A program made the translations under genes and the position numbers. A stretch of 27,971 nucleotides of DNA from an uncultured Bacillota bacterium (GTDB lineage Bacteria > Bacillota_I > Bacilli_A > RF39 > UBA660). Position 1 is the stretch's first letter, and each line of letters opens with the position of its first letter. The stretch covers positions 1 to 27,971 of the forward strand of contig CAJLEF010000014.1 of the NCBI GenBank assembly GCA_905205665.1, given 5' to 3'. A model generated the notes under the pieces. That model searched no databases and was not told the origin of the DNA. It saw only the letters and a list, made by a program, of their open reading frames with translations. Positions 14,317 to 21,565 of this stretch are shown here, piece after piece.

Positions 14317-16058
14317 AGTTAAAAGATTTATATATTGATTATTTTGTCAGTAAGGGTCATAAACAAATTCCTAGTGCTCCGGTAGTACCTGAAAATGATC
14401 CTTCTGTTTTATTTAATACTGCTGGCATGCAACCTTTAATTCCTTATTTAATGGGAAAACATCATCCATATGGTAAAAGATTATGTGATTATCAAAAATG
14501 TGTGAGAACTAATGACCTAGAAGAAATCGGTGATAAAACTCATCATACTTTTTTTGAAATGCTTGGTAACTGGAGTTTAGGCGATTATTTTAAAAAAGAA
14601 AGTATTGGTTATAGTTTTGAATTTTTAACGAGTGTTTTAAATATTCCCGTTGAAAAATTAGCAGTGACGGTTTTTGAAGGAGACGACAAAATCCCCAGAG
14701 ATGAATTTTCTGCTAATCGCTGGATGGAATTAGGTATCAAAAAAGAAAGAATTGCTTACCTTGGTAAAGACGATAATTTCTGGATTCCTGGTGATTCTGG
14801 ACCATGTGGGGGCGATACCGAAATTTTTTATTGGCGTGATGATTCATCAGTTCCTGAAAAATTTGACCCCGAAGATAGTCGTTGGGTAGAAATTTGGAAT
14901 AATGTTTTCATGGAATTTTATCAAGATGAAAATGGTAATGTTACGGAATTAGAGCAAAAAAATGTGGATACTGGTATGGGTCTTGAAAGAGTTGTCGCTG
15001 TTTTAGAAGGAAAAACAGATAATTATTTAACAAGTATTTGGGATAGAGCGAGAATTTGTTTAGAAAAGTTAAGTGGTTTAACTTATGAAGGCAATGAAAA
15101 ATCTATGCGTATCATTCTTGACCATATTAGAACGAGTGTTTTTATTGCTGGTGACCCAGCTGGTATTAAACCAAGTAACACTGACCAAGGCTATATTTTA
15201 AGGAGACTTATTCGTCGTGCTGTTCGTCATGAAAGAAAATTAAATATTGATATTAATTCTGATATTGATATTGAACTTGCAAAAATTTTCATTGAAGAAT
15301 ATGCACCTTATTATAGTGAATTAAACCAAAATAAAGATGTTATTTTAGATGTTATTAAAAACGAAAAAATAAAATTTAGTCGTACTTTGGAAAAAGGCTT
15401 AAAAGAATTTGAAAAAATTGCTCTTCATACCAATGTTATTGATGGTGTGACTGCTTTTCATTTATATGATACTTATGGCTTTCCAATTGAACTTACTATC
15501 GAAGAAGCTAAAGAAAGAGATATGACGGTTGATGAAGAAGGATTCAAAGAAAAATTTAGAGAACATCAAGAAAAATCAAGAACCGCTTCTAAAGGAAAAT
15601 TTAAAGGTGGTCTTTCTGGCAATAGTGTGATTGAAACCAAATATCATACGGCAACTCACTTATTAAACGCCGCTTTAAAAAGAGTAATTGGACCTTCAGC
15701 TCATCAATTAGGTAGCAATATCACCGAAGAACGTTTACGTTTTGATTTTCCTTGTGATCATAAATTAACAGAGGAAGAAAAAACAAAAGTAGAAGATTTA
15801 GTGAACGAATGGATTAAAGAAGATATGCCAGTTATTTGCATCGAGATGAGTAAAGAAGAAGCTATCGCTTCCGGTGCAGAATGCATGTTTGTTGATAAAT
15901 ATCCTGAAAGAGTCACAGTTTATTCTATTGGCGATGTATCCAAAGAATTATGTGGGGGACCACACGTTTCTCATACCGGTGAAATTGGACATTTTAAAAT
16001 AAAAAAAGAAGAATCTTCTAGTGCTGGTGTTCGAAGAATTAAAGCAGTTATTGAATAA
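14313..16058 (+). CDS. alaS: Alanyl-tRNA synthetase, short form without C-Ala domain
   Basis: Charges tRNA-Ala. The 581-aa protein has the class II catalytic domain with motif 1 region NDPSVLFNTAGMQPLIPYL, motif 2 region RTNDLEEIGDKTHHTFFEML, and the motif 3 region with MGLERV. A tRNA-binding helical region follows (IILDHIRTSVFIAGDPAGI, ILRRLIRRAVRH). The editing domain has zinc-type ligands HTATHLLN and CGGPHVSHTGEIGH. It stops right after KKEESSSAGVRRIKAVIE, where full-length AlaS (about 870 aa) continues into the DHHA1/C-Ala oligomerisation domain. Short AlaS proteins of about 590 aa are known in some bacteria, so this is probably a functional form rather than a broken gene. GGAGGAAG precedes the ATG. 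It overlaps the P-loop kinase-like gene by 4 nt. Confidence 0.92.
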   Translation: MKLKDLYIDYFVSKGHKQIPSAPVVPENDPSVLFNTAGMQPLIPYLMGKHHPYGKRLCDYQKCVRTNDLEEIGDKTHHTFFEMLGNWSLGDYFKKESIGYSFEFLTSVLNIPVEKLAVTVFEGDDKIPRDEFSANRWMELGIKKERIAYLGKDDNFWIPGDSGPCGGDTEIFYWRDDSSVPEKFDPEDSRWVEIWNNVFMEFYQDENGNVTELEQKNVDTGMGLERVVAVLEGKTDNYLTSIWDRARICLEKLSGLTYEGNEKSMRIILDHIRTSVFIAGDPAGIKPSNTDQGYILRRLIRRAVRHERKLNIDINSDIDIELAKIFIEEYAPYYSELNQNKDVILDVIKNEKIKFSRTLEKGLKEFEKIALHTNVIDGVTAFHLYDTYGFPIELTIEEAKERDMTVDEEGFKEKFREHQEKSRTASKGKFKGGLSGNSVIETKYHTATHLLNAALKRVIGPSAHQLGSNITEERLRFDFPCDHKLTEEEKTKVEDLVNEWIKEDMPVICIEMSKEEAIASGAECMFVDKYPERVTVYSIGDVSKELCGGPHVSHTGEIGHFKIKKEESSSAGVRRIKAVIE

Positions 16059-16077
16059 AATTGACCATAAATTGTCG

Positions 16078-16106
16078 TTGTTATTCTTATGGTAAAATGC
16101 TATAAT
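16078..16106 (+). promoter_or_regulatory. Promoter of the acyltransferase gene
   Basis: TTGTTA (16078-16083), 17-nt spacer, TGC plus perfect TATAAT (16101-16106). AGGAGG (16115-16120) follows directly, giving a very short leader. Confidence 0.8.
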
Positions 16107-16130
16107 TTTATCATAGGAGGAAAAGTAAAA

Positions 16131-17357
16131 ATGAAAGAATTGAAAGGGAAAGAAAAATCCAAAAATGTAGCGATTGAACTATGGCGATTTATTATTGCTG
16201 TGGCTATTATAGGCTTCCATGTTGGCTTTATTATTGCCAGAACTTGTAATGGTACTAATGGTTATTACATGACTCCAGAAGCTAAATGGTTCTTCGGTTC
16301 AAGTGAAGTTTTATTGATTTTTACCTTAACCGCAGGATACTTTATGGTAGCTCATCATGAAAAAAGAAAAGATAATCCCGAATATGCTTCCCAAAGTCCT
16401 TCTAGAAGAGCTTGGGACTATACATGGGCACGGGTAAAAACACTTTTACCAACCCTTGTTTTAGGTTATATTTTAGGTGTTATCTTCTGTACCAAATTCT
16501 ATTATCCAGATTACAGTTTGCAACAAGTTTTAACGATGATTGTCAATAGTGCTTGGGAATTTTTAGGTTTTCATGCGGCTGGACTTAGAAGTACAGGTAA
16601 TGAATTTTTCAATTTAAATGGACCACTTTGGTTTATTTCAGCCATTATTATTGTAGGCTATTTTCTATACTATCTTCTTTGCAAAAACAAAGACTTACTA
16701 ATGGGCTTTATCGCTCCATTTGGTACTATTTTCTTTGCAGGTTGGTGGTGTTTTACAGGTACAAGAGCTGCTCAAACAGCATGGAGTACTTTTGGTCTAC
16801 AAACGGCTTCTACAAATGGTATGGGCGGTGCAGCAACCAGTCAAACAGCTACTTTAGGATTTAACAATGGTTTAATTTTTGTAATGATTGGTTTATTAGG
16901 TGGTATTATTATTTACAATCTTGTAAACGAGCTTAAAAAACATAAATTTACAAAAATAGAACAAATTGCTATGACAGTGTTAAATGCTTTTTGTAGTGCT
17001 TTACTTATTTGGTATACCATCTATCAACCAACTTACTTTAATCTTGAAAGATGGACAGTAGCGCTTTTAATCTTTGTTGTCATTACGTTAAGTTTACTAA
17101 ACAAAGATTTCTTAACGAACTTACTTAACAATAAATATACCAATAAAGTATTTGCTTACCTTGGCTCAATATCACTTGAAATTTATATGCTTCATTATCC
17201 TATTGCCATTTTTGTTTTACGCATGCTTGGTAAGAATAGTGAAACTAATCCATATACATTCTGGCAAATATTTATTCCAACAGCTGTGTTAACAGTTATC
17301 TTTAGTGCTATTTTGAGTATTATAAGAAAAACTATCAAAATGTATGAAACAAAATAG
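16131..17357 (+). CDS. Acyltransferase 3 family membrane protein
   Basis: Integral membrane O-acyltransferase of the OafA/acyltransferase-3 type. Such proteins usually modify cell-surface sugars or glycolipids; the substrate here is unknown. The 408-aa protein has about ten hydrophobic segments. The N-terminus NVAIELWRFIIAVAIIGFHV carries the family R and H (the usual R-x10-H near the first helix). Then come FTLTAGYFMVAHH, NGPLWFISAIIIVGYFLYYL and the late SLEIYMLHYPIAIFVLR. I start at ATG 16131, 10 nt after AGGAGG. The frame stays open 14 codons upstream to 16089, but the promoter -10 lies inside that extension, so it cannot be translated from this promoter. A single-gene unit with a strong terminator. 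Confidence 0.88.
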   Translation: MKELKGKEKSKNVAIELWRFIIAVAIIGFHVGFIIARTCNGTNGYYMTPEAKWFFGSSEVLLIFTLTAGYFMVAHHEKRKDNPEYASQSPSRRAWDYTWARVKTLLPTLVLGYILGVIFCTKFYYPDYSLQQVLTMIVNSAWEFLGFHAAGLRSTGNEFFNLNGPLWFISAIIIVGYFLYYLLCKNKDLLMGFIAPFGTIFFAGWWCFTGTRAAQTAWSTFGLQTASTNGMGGAATSQTATLGFNNGLIFVMIGLLGGIIIYNLVNELKKHKFTKIEQIAMTVLNAFCSALLIWYTIYQPTYFNLERWTVALLIFVVITLSLLNKDFLTNLLNNKYTNKVFAYLGSISLEIYMLHYPIAIFVLRMLGKNSETNPYTFWQIFIPTAVLTVIFSAILSIIRKTIKMYETK

Positions 17358-17382
17358 GACATAGAGATATGTCCTTTTTTTT
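17356..17382 (+). terminator. Terminator after the acyltransferase gene
   Basis: Perfect 8-bp stem AGGACATA / TATGTCCT (17356-17363, 17368-17375), loop GAGA, eight T. It overlaps the TAG stop. Confidence 0.9.
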
Positions 17383-17398
17383 AGAAAGGGAGAATTAT

Positions 17399-18463
17399 AT
17401 GAAAAAAATATTTGTAATTAACTTAGGTACTACGTCTACTAAAATTGCTTATTATGAAGATGATAAATGTATCTATAAAGAAAATTTAAAGCATAATGCC
17501 GACGAGATAAAAAAATTCAATACAGTTTGGGAACAATTTTCTTTACGTAAAAATGCGATTGATGAATTTATGAAAGAACATAATATTGTCGTCAGTGAGT
17601 TAGATGCGATTGTTTCAAGAGGAGGTCATACTAAACCTCTAACGAGTGGCGTCTATAAAATTAATGAAGAAATGTTAGAAGAGTCTCGTAGTATGAAATA
17701 TGGTAATCATGTTTCCGATTTAGGACTTAGACTTGCTCATGAATATGCCAAAGAAGGACCTCTTCCTTTTACGGTTGACACGGCTTGTACAGATGAATTT
17801 GAACCTTTAGCGCGTTATTCGGGGTTAAAAGAAATAGAAAGATTATCTCGCTTTCATGTTTTAAATCATAAAGCCGTCGCTAAAAAATATGCAAAAGATA
17901 TCGGTAAAAAATATGAAGATTTAAATCTTGTTGTTTGTCATATGGGTGGGGGAACATCCGTTGCAATTCATCATCATGGTAAAATGATTGATGGAAATAA
18001 TGGTTTAGATGGTGATGGACCTTTTTCAACGGACCGTTCTTGTGGACTTCCTGTTGGGCAATTAATTGACATGTGTTATAGTGGCAAGTATTCTTATCAG
18101 GAAATGCGCCGGAAGATAAAAGGCTTAGGCGGCCTTATGAGTTATGTTGGGGAAACAGACGTCTTGAAAATTCAAAAAAGAGCATTAGAGCAAAATGATG
18201 AAAAAGCAAAAGAAGCTTTACTGGCTATGTGCTATCAAACATCTAAAGAAATCGGGGCTATGTCTACTGTTGTGGGTGGTAAAATAGACGCGATTTTAAT
18301 AACAGGTGGTATTGCTCATTCAGATTTTTTAATGAATGAAATAAAAAAACGAGTAGAGTTTATTGCGCCTGTTCATCTTTATCCAGGTGAATTTGAAATG
18401 GAATCATTAGGTGTCAATGTTTATAAAGCCCTTATCGGGGAAGAACCCATTAAAGAACTTTAG
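17399..18463 (+). CDS. buk: Butyrate kinase
   Basis: Transfers phosphate between butyryl-phosphate and ADP, yielding butyrate and ATP in the fermentative direction. The 354-aa protein belongs to the acetate kinase/butyrate kinase (ASKHA) superfamily: IFVINLGTTSTKIA at the N-terminus (phosphate 1), VSRGGHTKPL, FTVDTACTDEFEPLARYSGL, VVCHMGGGTSVAIHHHGKMI (phosphate 2), DGDGPFSTDRSCGLPVGQL, and ILITGGIAHS (adenosine region). Length matches Buk. ATG 17399 has AAAGGGAG 6 nt upstream. The frame extends 10 codons upstream through the preceding terminator and is not used. ptb follows 8 nt later with its ribosome site overlapping the buk stop. Branched-chain acyl phosphates are an alternative substrate in this family. 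Confidence 0.93.
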   Translation: MKKIFVINLGTTSTKIAYYEDDKCIYKENLKHNADEIKKFNTVWEQFSLRKNAIDEFMKEHNIVVSELDAIVSRGGHTKPLTSGVYKINEEMLEESRSMKYGNHVSDLGLRLAHEYAKEGPLPFTVDTACTDEFEPLARYSGLKEIERLSRFHVLNHKAVAKKYAKDIGKKYEDLNLVVCHMGGGTSVAIHHHGKMIDGNNGLDGDGPFSTDRSCGLPVGQLIDMCYSGKYSYQEMRRKIKGLGGLMSYVGETDVLKIQKRALEQNDEKAKEALLAMCYQTSKEIGAMSTVVGGKIDAILITGGIAHSDFLMNEIKKRVEFIAPVHLYPGEFEMESLGVNVYKALIGEEPIKEL

Positions 18464-18471
18464 GAGGAATC

Positions 18472-19368
18472 ATGTTTAGAAATTTTTTAGAAATTGAAAA
18501 CTATGTCTTAGAACATAATATGAAAAAAATCGTTGCTCTTGCCAATGCCGAAGATGAATATGCTTTAAAAGCTCTTGTTTTGGCTCATCAAAAAAATATT
18601 GTTGAAGCTATCTTAATTGGAAATGTGCCTAAAATAAAAGAATTGTTAAGGAAATTTGGCGAAAAAGAAGAAGATTATACTTTCATTGAATCTTATGAAG
18701 AACAAAATTCAGCTCGTATCGTGGTATCATTAGTCAAAGAAAAAAAGGCTGATATTCCTATGAAAGGATTAATGATGACTTCATCTTTTATGAGAGCAAT
18801 CTTAGATAAAGAAAATGGTCTTATTAGTGAAGGTAGCCTTTTAAGTCAAGCTTCTGTTGTAGAAAATAAAGAAGAAAACCGTTTTATGATTTTTACCGAT
18901 TGTGCAGTTAATATTGCTCCAGGTGTTAAAGAAAAAATCAAAATTACCGAAAATGCTATTTCCTTAGTTCATAAACTCGGTATTACTTATCCTAAAATTG
19001 CTGTTTTATCGGCTCTTGAAAAAGTAAATCCTAAAATTATTAGTACTGTAGAAGCCAGTGAAGTGGCAAGCTTTGATGGATATCAAAAACCTTATTCTAT
19101 TATTGGACCAGTTGCTATGGATCTTGCTTTATCTAAAGAAGCCGCTCATCATAAAAATGTGACAAGTGATGTTTGTGGGGCTGCAGATATATTAGTTATG
19201 CCCGATTTAGCAAGTGGTAATATTTGCACAAAAGCCCTTGTTTTTCTAGGTCATATTAAAATGGCCGGTGTTCTTACTGGTACGAAAAGCCCTGTAATTA
19301 TGACAAGTAGAACCGATAGTATTGAAGATAAATATCTATCAATTTTAATGGCAGTTTATGGCATTTAA
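18472..19368 (+). CDS. ptb: Phosphate butyryltransferase
   Basis: Converts butyryl-CoA plus phosphate to butyryl-phosphate and CoA, the substrate for butyrate kinase. The 298-aa protein is a PTA/PTB-type phosphoacyltransferase: ADIPMKGLMMTSSFMRAILD, FMIFTDCAVNIAPGVKEKI, YPKIAVLSALEKVNPKI, SDVCGAADILVMPDLASGNI and KSPVIMTSRTDS. Length fits Ptb rather than the larger Pta. AGGAGG (18462-18467) overlaps the buk stop and is 4 nt from ATG, indicating tight coupling. The order buk-ptb is reversed compared with the classic clostridial ptb-buk operon. No butyryl-CoA synthesis genes are in the window. Confidence 0.9.
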   Translation: MFRNFLEIENYVLEHNMKKIVALANAEDEYALKALVLAHQKNIVEAILIGNVPKIKELLRKFGEKEEDYTFIESYEEQNSARIVVSLVKEKKADIPMKGLMMTSSFMRAILDKENGLISEGSLLSQASVVENKEENRFMIFTDCAVNIAPGVKEKIKITENAISLVHKLGITYPKIAVLSALEKVNPKIISTVEASEVASFDGYQKPYSIIGPVAMDLALSKEAAHHKNVTSDVCGAADILVMPDLASGNICTKALVFLGHIKMAGVLTGTKSPVIMTSRTDSIEDKYLSILMAVYGI

Positions 19369-19386
19369 TGTCAAACTGTCTTTTTT
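19350..19386 (+). terminator. Terminator after ptb
   Basis: Arms GGCAGTTT (19350-19357) and AAACTGTC (19373-19380), one G-T pair, 15-nt loop containing the stop codon, then six T. Confidence 0.75.
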
Positions 19387-19396
19387 AAAATAAAAA

Positions 19397-19437
19397 TTAG
19401 CACTACCTATTGACAAGTGCTAAAAAAAGAGTATAAT
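19397..19437 (+). promoter_or_regulatory. CIRCE operator and promoter of hsp20
   Basis: 19397-19423 has 9-bp arms with a 9-nt spacer. The left arm is TTAGCACTA and the right arm AAGTGCTAA. This is the HrcA-binding CIRCE element (consensus arms TTAGCACTC and GAGTGCTAA), with one change in each arm at the inner base (19405, 19415). TTGACA (19410-19415) lies inside it, followed by 16 nt and TATAAT (19432-19437), so HrcA bound here would block RNA polymerase. Confidence 0.92.
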
Positions 19438-19466
19438 GATAAGTGTTGAAAGGAAATGGTGATATT

Positions 19467-19856
19467 ATGAAATTAGTACCAAGAAATTATTATTTAGATG
19501 ATTTATTAGATAGTTTTTTATCTACGGAGGACGACAATAAAATGAAATGTGATATTTATGAAAAAGATGGTAAATATCATATTGAAATGGATGTACCAGG
19601 CTTTCAAAAAAATGAAATTAAAATTGAATGTAATAAAGGAAACATTGTTATAACAGCTGAAAAAACGGCTGAAGAAAAAGACGAACATAAAAAATATATT
19701 CGTAAAGAAAGAACATATGGTAAATATCAAAGAAGCTTCTATTTAGGCGATGTTAAAGAAGACGAGATTGAAGCTAAATTTGAAAATGGTATTTTAAATA
19801 TTGTAGTACCAAAAGTTGATAAAGAAGCTACTAAAAAATATATCGAAGTTAAATAG
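19467..19856 (+). CDS. hsp20: Small heat-shock protein, Hsp20/alpha-crystallin family
   Basis: ATP-independent holdase chaperone that binds unfolding proteins under stress. The 129-aa protein has a short N-terminal arm (MKLVPRNYYLDDLLDSFLS) and an alpha-crystallin domain (about residues 30-122) with IEMDVPGFQKNEIKIE, NIVITAEK, ERTYGKYQRSFYLG and the signature FENGILNIVVPK with its G-x-L motif. It ends in the short tail KKYIEVK. I start at ATG 19467, just after GGTGA. An in-frame GTG at 19443 lies within a few bases of the expected transcription start and is rejected. A single-gene unit between the CIRCE promoter and its own terminator, so it is expected to be repressed by HrcA and induced by heat. 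Confidence 0.95.
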   Translation: MKLVPRNYYLDDLLDSFLSTEDDNKMKCDIYEKDGKYHIEMDVPGFQKNEIKIECNKGNIVITAEKTAEEKDEHKKYIRKERTYGKYQRSFYLGDVKEDEIEAKFENGILNIVVPKVDKEATKKYIEVK

Positions 19857-19873
19857 TAGTTATTCTAAGAAAA

Positions 19874-19898
19874 AGTGGAGAAGTTCTTCGCTTTTTTT
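19874..19898 (+). terminator. Terminator after hsp20
   Basis: Stem AGTGGAGA (19874-19881) with TCTTCGCT (19885-19892), two G-T pairs, 3-nt loop, then seven T. Confidence 0.8.
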
Positions 19899-19941
19899 AT
19901 GCTTTCCTTTTGATAGAGGACTAGTATCCAAGATATTTTTT

Positions 19942-19950
19942 TGGTATAAT
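19942..19950 (+). promoter_or_regulatory. Extended -10 promoter of hisS
   Basis: TGG-TATAAT preceded by a T-rich tract, with no clear -35. AAGGAG (19961-19966) and ATG 19975 follow. Confidence 0.65.
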
Positions 19951-19974
19951 GAAGTCCGTGAAGGAGTGTTTACA

Positions 19975-21174
19975 ATGAGTTTTATTAAAATTCCTACTAA
20001 AGGAATGCGCGATATTATGCCTGAAGATATGGCCTTAAGAGAATATGTTTTGAAAGTTATGAAAGATACTTATGAGGATTTCGGCTTTGAACTTATTCAA
20101 ACGCCTTGTGTAGAACACATTGAAAATTTAACAAGCAAACAAGGCGGAGATAACGAAAAGTTGATTTTTAAAATTTTAAAAAGAGGCGAAAAATTAGATT
20201 TAAAAAACGTTACTAATGTGGATAACTTAGTGGATTCTGGTTTACGTTATGACTTAACAGTACCTTTAACACGTTTTTATGCCGGTAATATGAATGAGCT
20301 TCAAAGTCCCTTTAGAGCTTTTCAAATTGGTAATGTCTACCGTGCTGATCGTCCTCAAAGAGGAAGATATCGTGAATTTATGCAATGTGATTTAGATATT
20401 TTTGGGGAAAAAACAAATTTAGGAGAAATTGAGTTAATCAGTGCAGTTACTAGTTTTTTAAAAAAACTTAACTTTGAAGGCTTTCAAATTAAAATTAATG
20501 ATCGTCGTATTTTAACTTCGATGGCTTTAAGCGCTGGTTTTCAAGAAGAAGATTTAGAAAGTATTTTAATATCTTTAGACAAATTAGATAAAATTGGGTT
20601 CGATGGTGTTTTAGAAGAACTTATTAGTCATGGTTATGACGAAAATATTGTAAACCGTTATTTAAACTATTTTAAACAAGAATTATCTTATGAAGATTTT
20701 TGTGCTCAATTTACTATTGATGAAGCCATTGTTAAAAATTTAAAAGAAATTATGGATGTTTCTTCAGCTGTTACAAAAGCCAATGTTATTTTTGATCCAA
20801 CTCTAGTAAGAGGTATGGGATATTATACAGGACCTATTTTTGAAATTGGTGTTGAAGACTTAAATAGCAGTATCGGTGGTGGGGGCAGATACGACAATAT
20901 GGTTGCTAACTATACAAGTATTTCTGTTCCGGCTGTTGGTTTTTCTGTTGGCTTTGAAAGATTAGTTCTTCTTTTAAAAGAAAGAGGATTCGAAATTCCA
21001 AGTAATAAAAAGAAAATCGCTTTTGTTATTAACGAAAAAACAGAAGATGTCTTTTTACAAGCCGAAAATTTAAGATTAAATGGCGATATTGTAAAAATTG
21101 TTATGCGTAGCAAAAACTTTAAACATCAAAAAGAAACTCTTTTAGAAAAAGGTTACGAAATCATTGAAATGTAA
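19975..21174 (+). CDS. hisS: Histidyl-tRNA synthetase
   Basis: Charges tRNA-His. The 399-aa class II enzyme begins MSFIKIPTKGMRDIMPED (motif 1 region). It has SGLRYDLTVPLTRFYAGN, motif 2 YRADRPQRGRYREFMQCDLD, the histidine-binding LVRGMGYYTGPIFEIG, and motif 3 VGFSVGFERL after GGGGRYDN. RYDLTVP and RGRYREFxQCD resemble the archaeal/eukaryotic-like HisRS group more than the E. coli type. The C-terminal anticodon-binding domain is short (about 60 residues after IPSNKKK, where about 90 is usual). HisZ, the catalytically dead paralogue, is unlikely because the class II and histidine motifs are intact and no his biosynthesis genes are near. I start at ATG 19975, 8 nt after AAGGAG. The open frame reaches back 53 codons but runs through the hsp20 terminator and this promoter. 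No aspS follows, unlike many Bacillota. Confidence 0.93.
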   Translation: MSFIKIPTKGMRDIMPEDMALREYVLKVMKDTYEDFGFELIQTPCVEHIENLTSKQGGDNEKLIFKILKRGEKLDLKNVTNVDNLVDSGLRYDLTVPLTRFYAGNMNELQSPFRAFQIGNVYRADRPQRGRYREFMQCDLDIFGEKTNLGEIELISAVTSFLKKLNFEGFQIKINDRRILTSMALSAGFQEEDLESILISLDKLDKIGFDGVLEELISHGYDENIVNRYLNYFKQELSYEDFCAQFTIDEAIVKNLKEIMDVSSAVTKANVIFDPTLVRGMGYYTGPIFEIGVEDLNSSIGGGGRYDNMVANYTSISVPAVGFSVGFERLVLLLKERGFEIPSNKKKIAFVINEKTEDVFLQAENLRLNGDIVKIVMRSKNFKHQKETLLEKGYEIIEM

Positions 21175-21181
21175 TAAAGAA

Positions 21182-21209
21182 AAGTTGGTAGTAATTGCCA
21201 ATTTTTTTT
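21182..21209 (+). terminator. Terminator after hisS
   Basis: AAGTTGG (21182-21188) pairs with CCAATTT (21198-21204), one G-T pair, T run to 21209. The same arms recur in the terminator at 27901-27925. Confidence 0.75.
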
Positions 21210-21244
21210 ATGTGAAAAAGTTCAAAATAATAACGGTGAAGTAT

Positions 21245-21565
21245 ATGAAGAAATATTTTTTTGTAATAACCATTTTAATCATTTTTATTTTAATAACTTT
21301 TATTCCTTATAGTTATGGTTATGAAACAAAACTGACAACCATTAATTTAGCCAGTTATTTAGAAGAAAATAATATTACTAATGTTAAAAAGATTTGTAGT
21401 AATGAGTTTTGTGATTATTTAAGGAGTGTTAATTTAACCAAAAGTATTTCTATTTATGAAGAAAAATGTGAAAAATATTGGCAAGAAAAAATAGGCTTTC
21501 AAAAAGCCTATGAAATGAAGATTAAAGGATTTCCTATTACTGATATTGTATTAATGGACGAGTGA
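21245..21565 (+). CDS. Small membrane-anchored or exported hypothetical protein (106 aa)
   Basis: I do not recognise a family. The N-terminus MKKYFFVITILIIFILITF is a signal peptide or membrane anchor (about residues 3-24), followed by YSYGYETK. The external part (about 80 residues) is mixed polar with three cysteines (CSNEFC and a later C), possibly a disulfide pair. The start is ATG 21245 with GGTGA upstream; the frame is open further upstream but runs back into the hisS terminator. No strong promoter was seen, so it may be read through from hisS. It ends in TGA and overlaps the convergent ytqA gene by 15 nt. Confidence 0.65.
   Translation: MKKYFFVITILIIFILITFIPYSYGYETKLTTINLASYLEENNITNVKKICSNEFCDYLRSVNLTKSISIYEEKCEKYWQEKIGFQKAYEMKIKGFPITDIVLMDE

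Noticed and set aside
19816..19974. 53-codon N-terminal extension of hisS
   Set aside because: It runs through the hsp20 terminator and the hisS promoter. HisRS starts at MSFIKIPTKGMRD behind AAGGAG.
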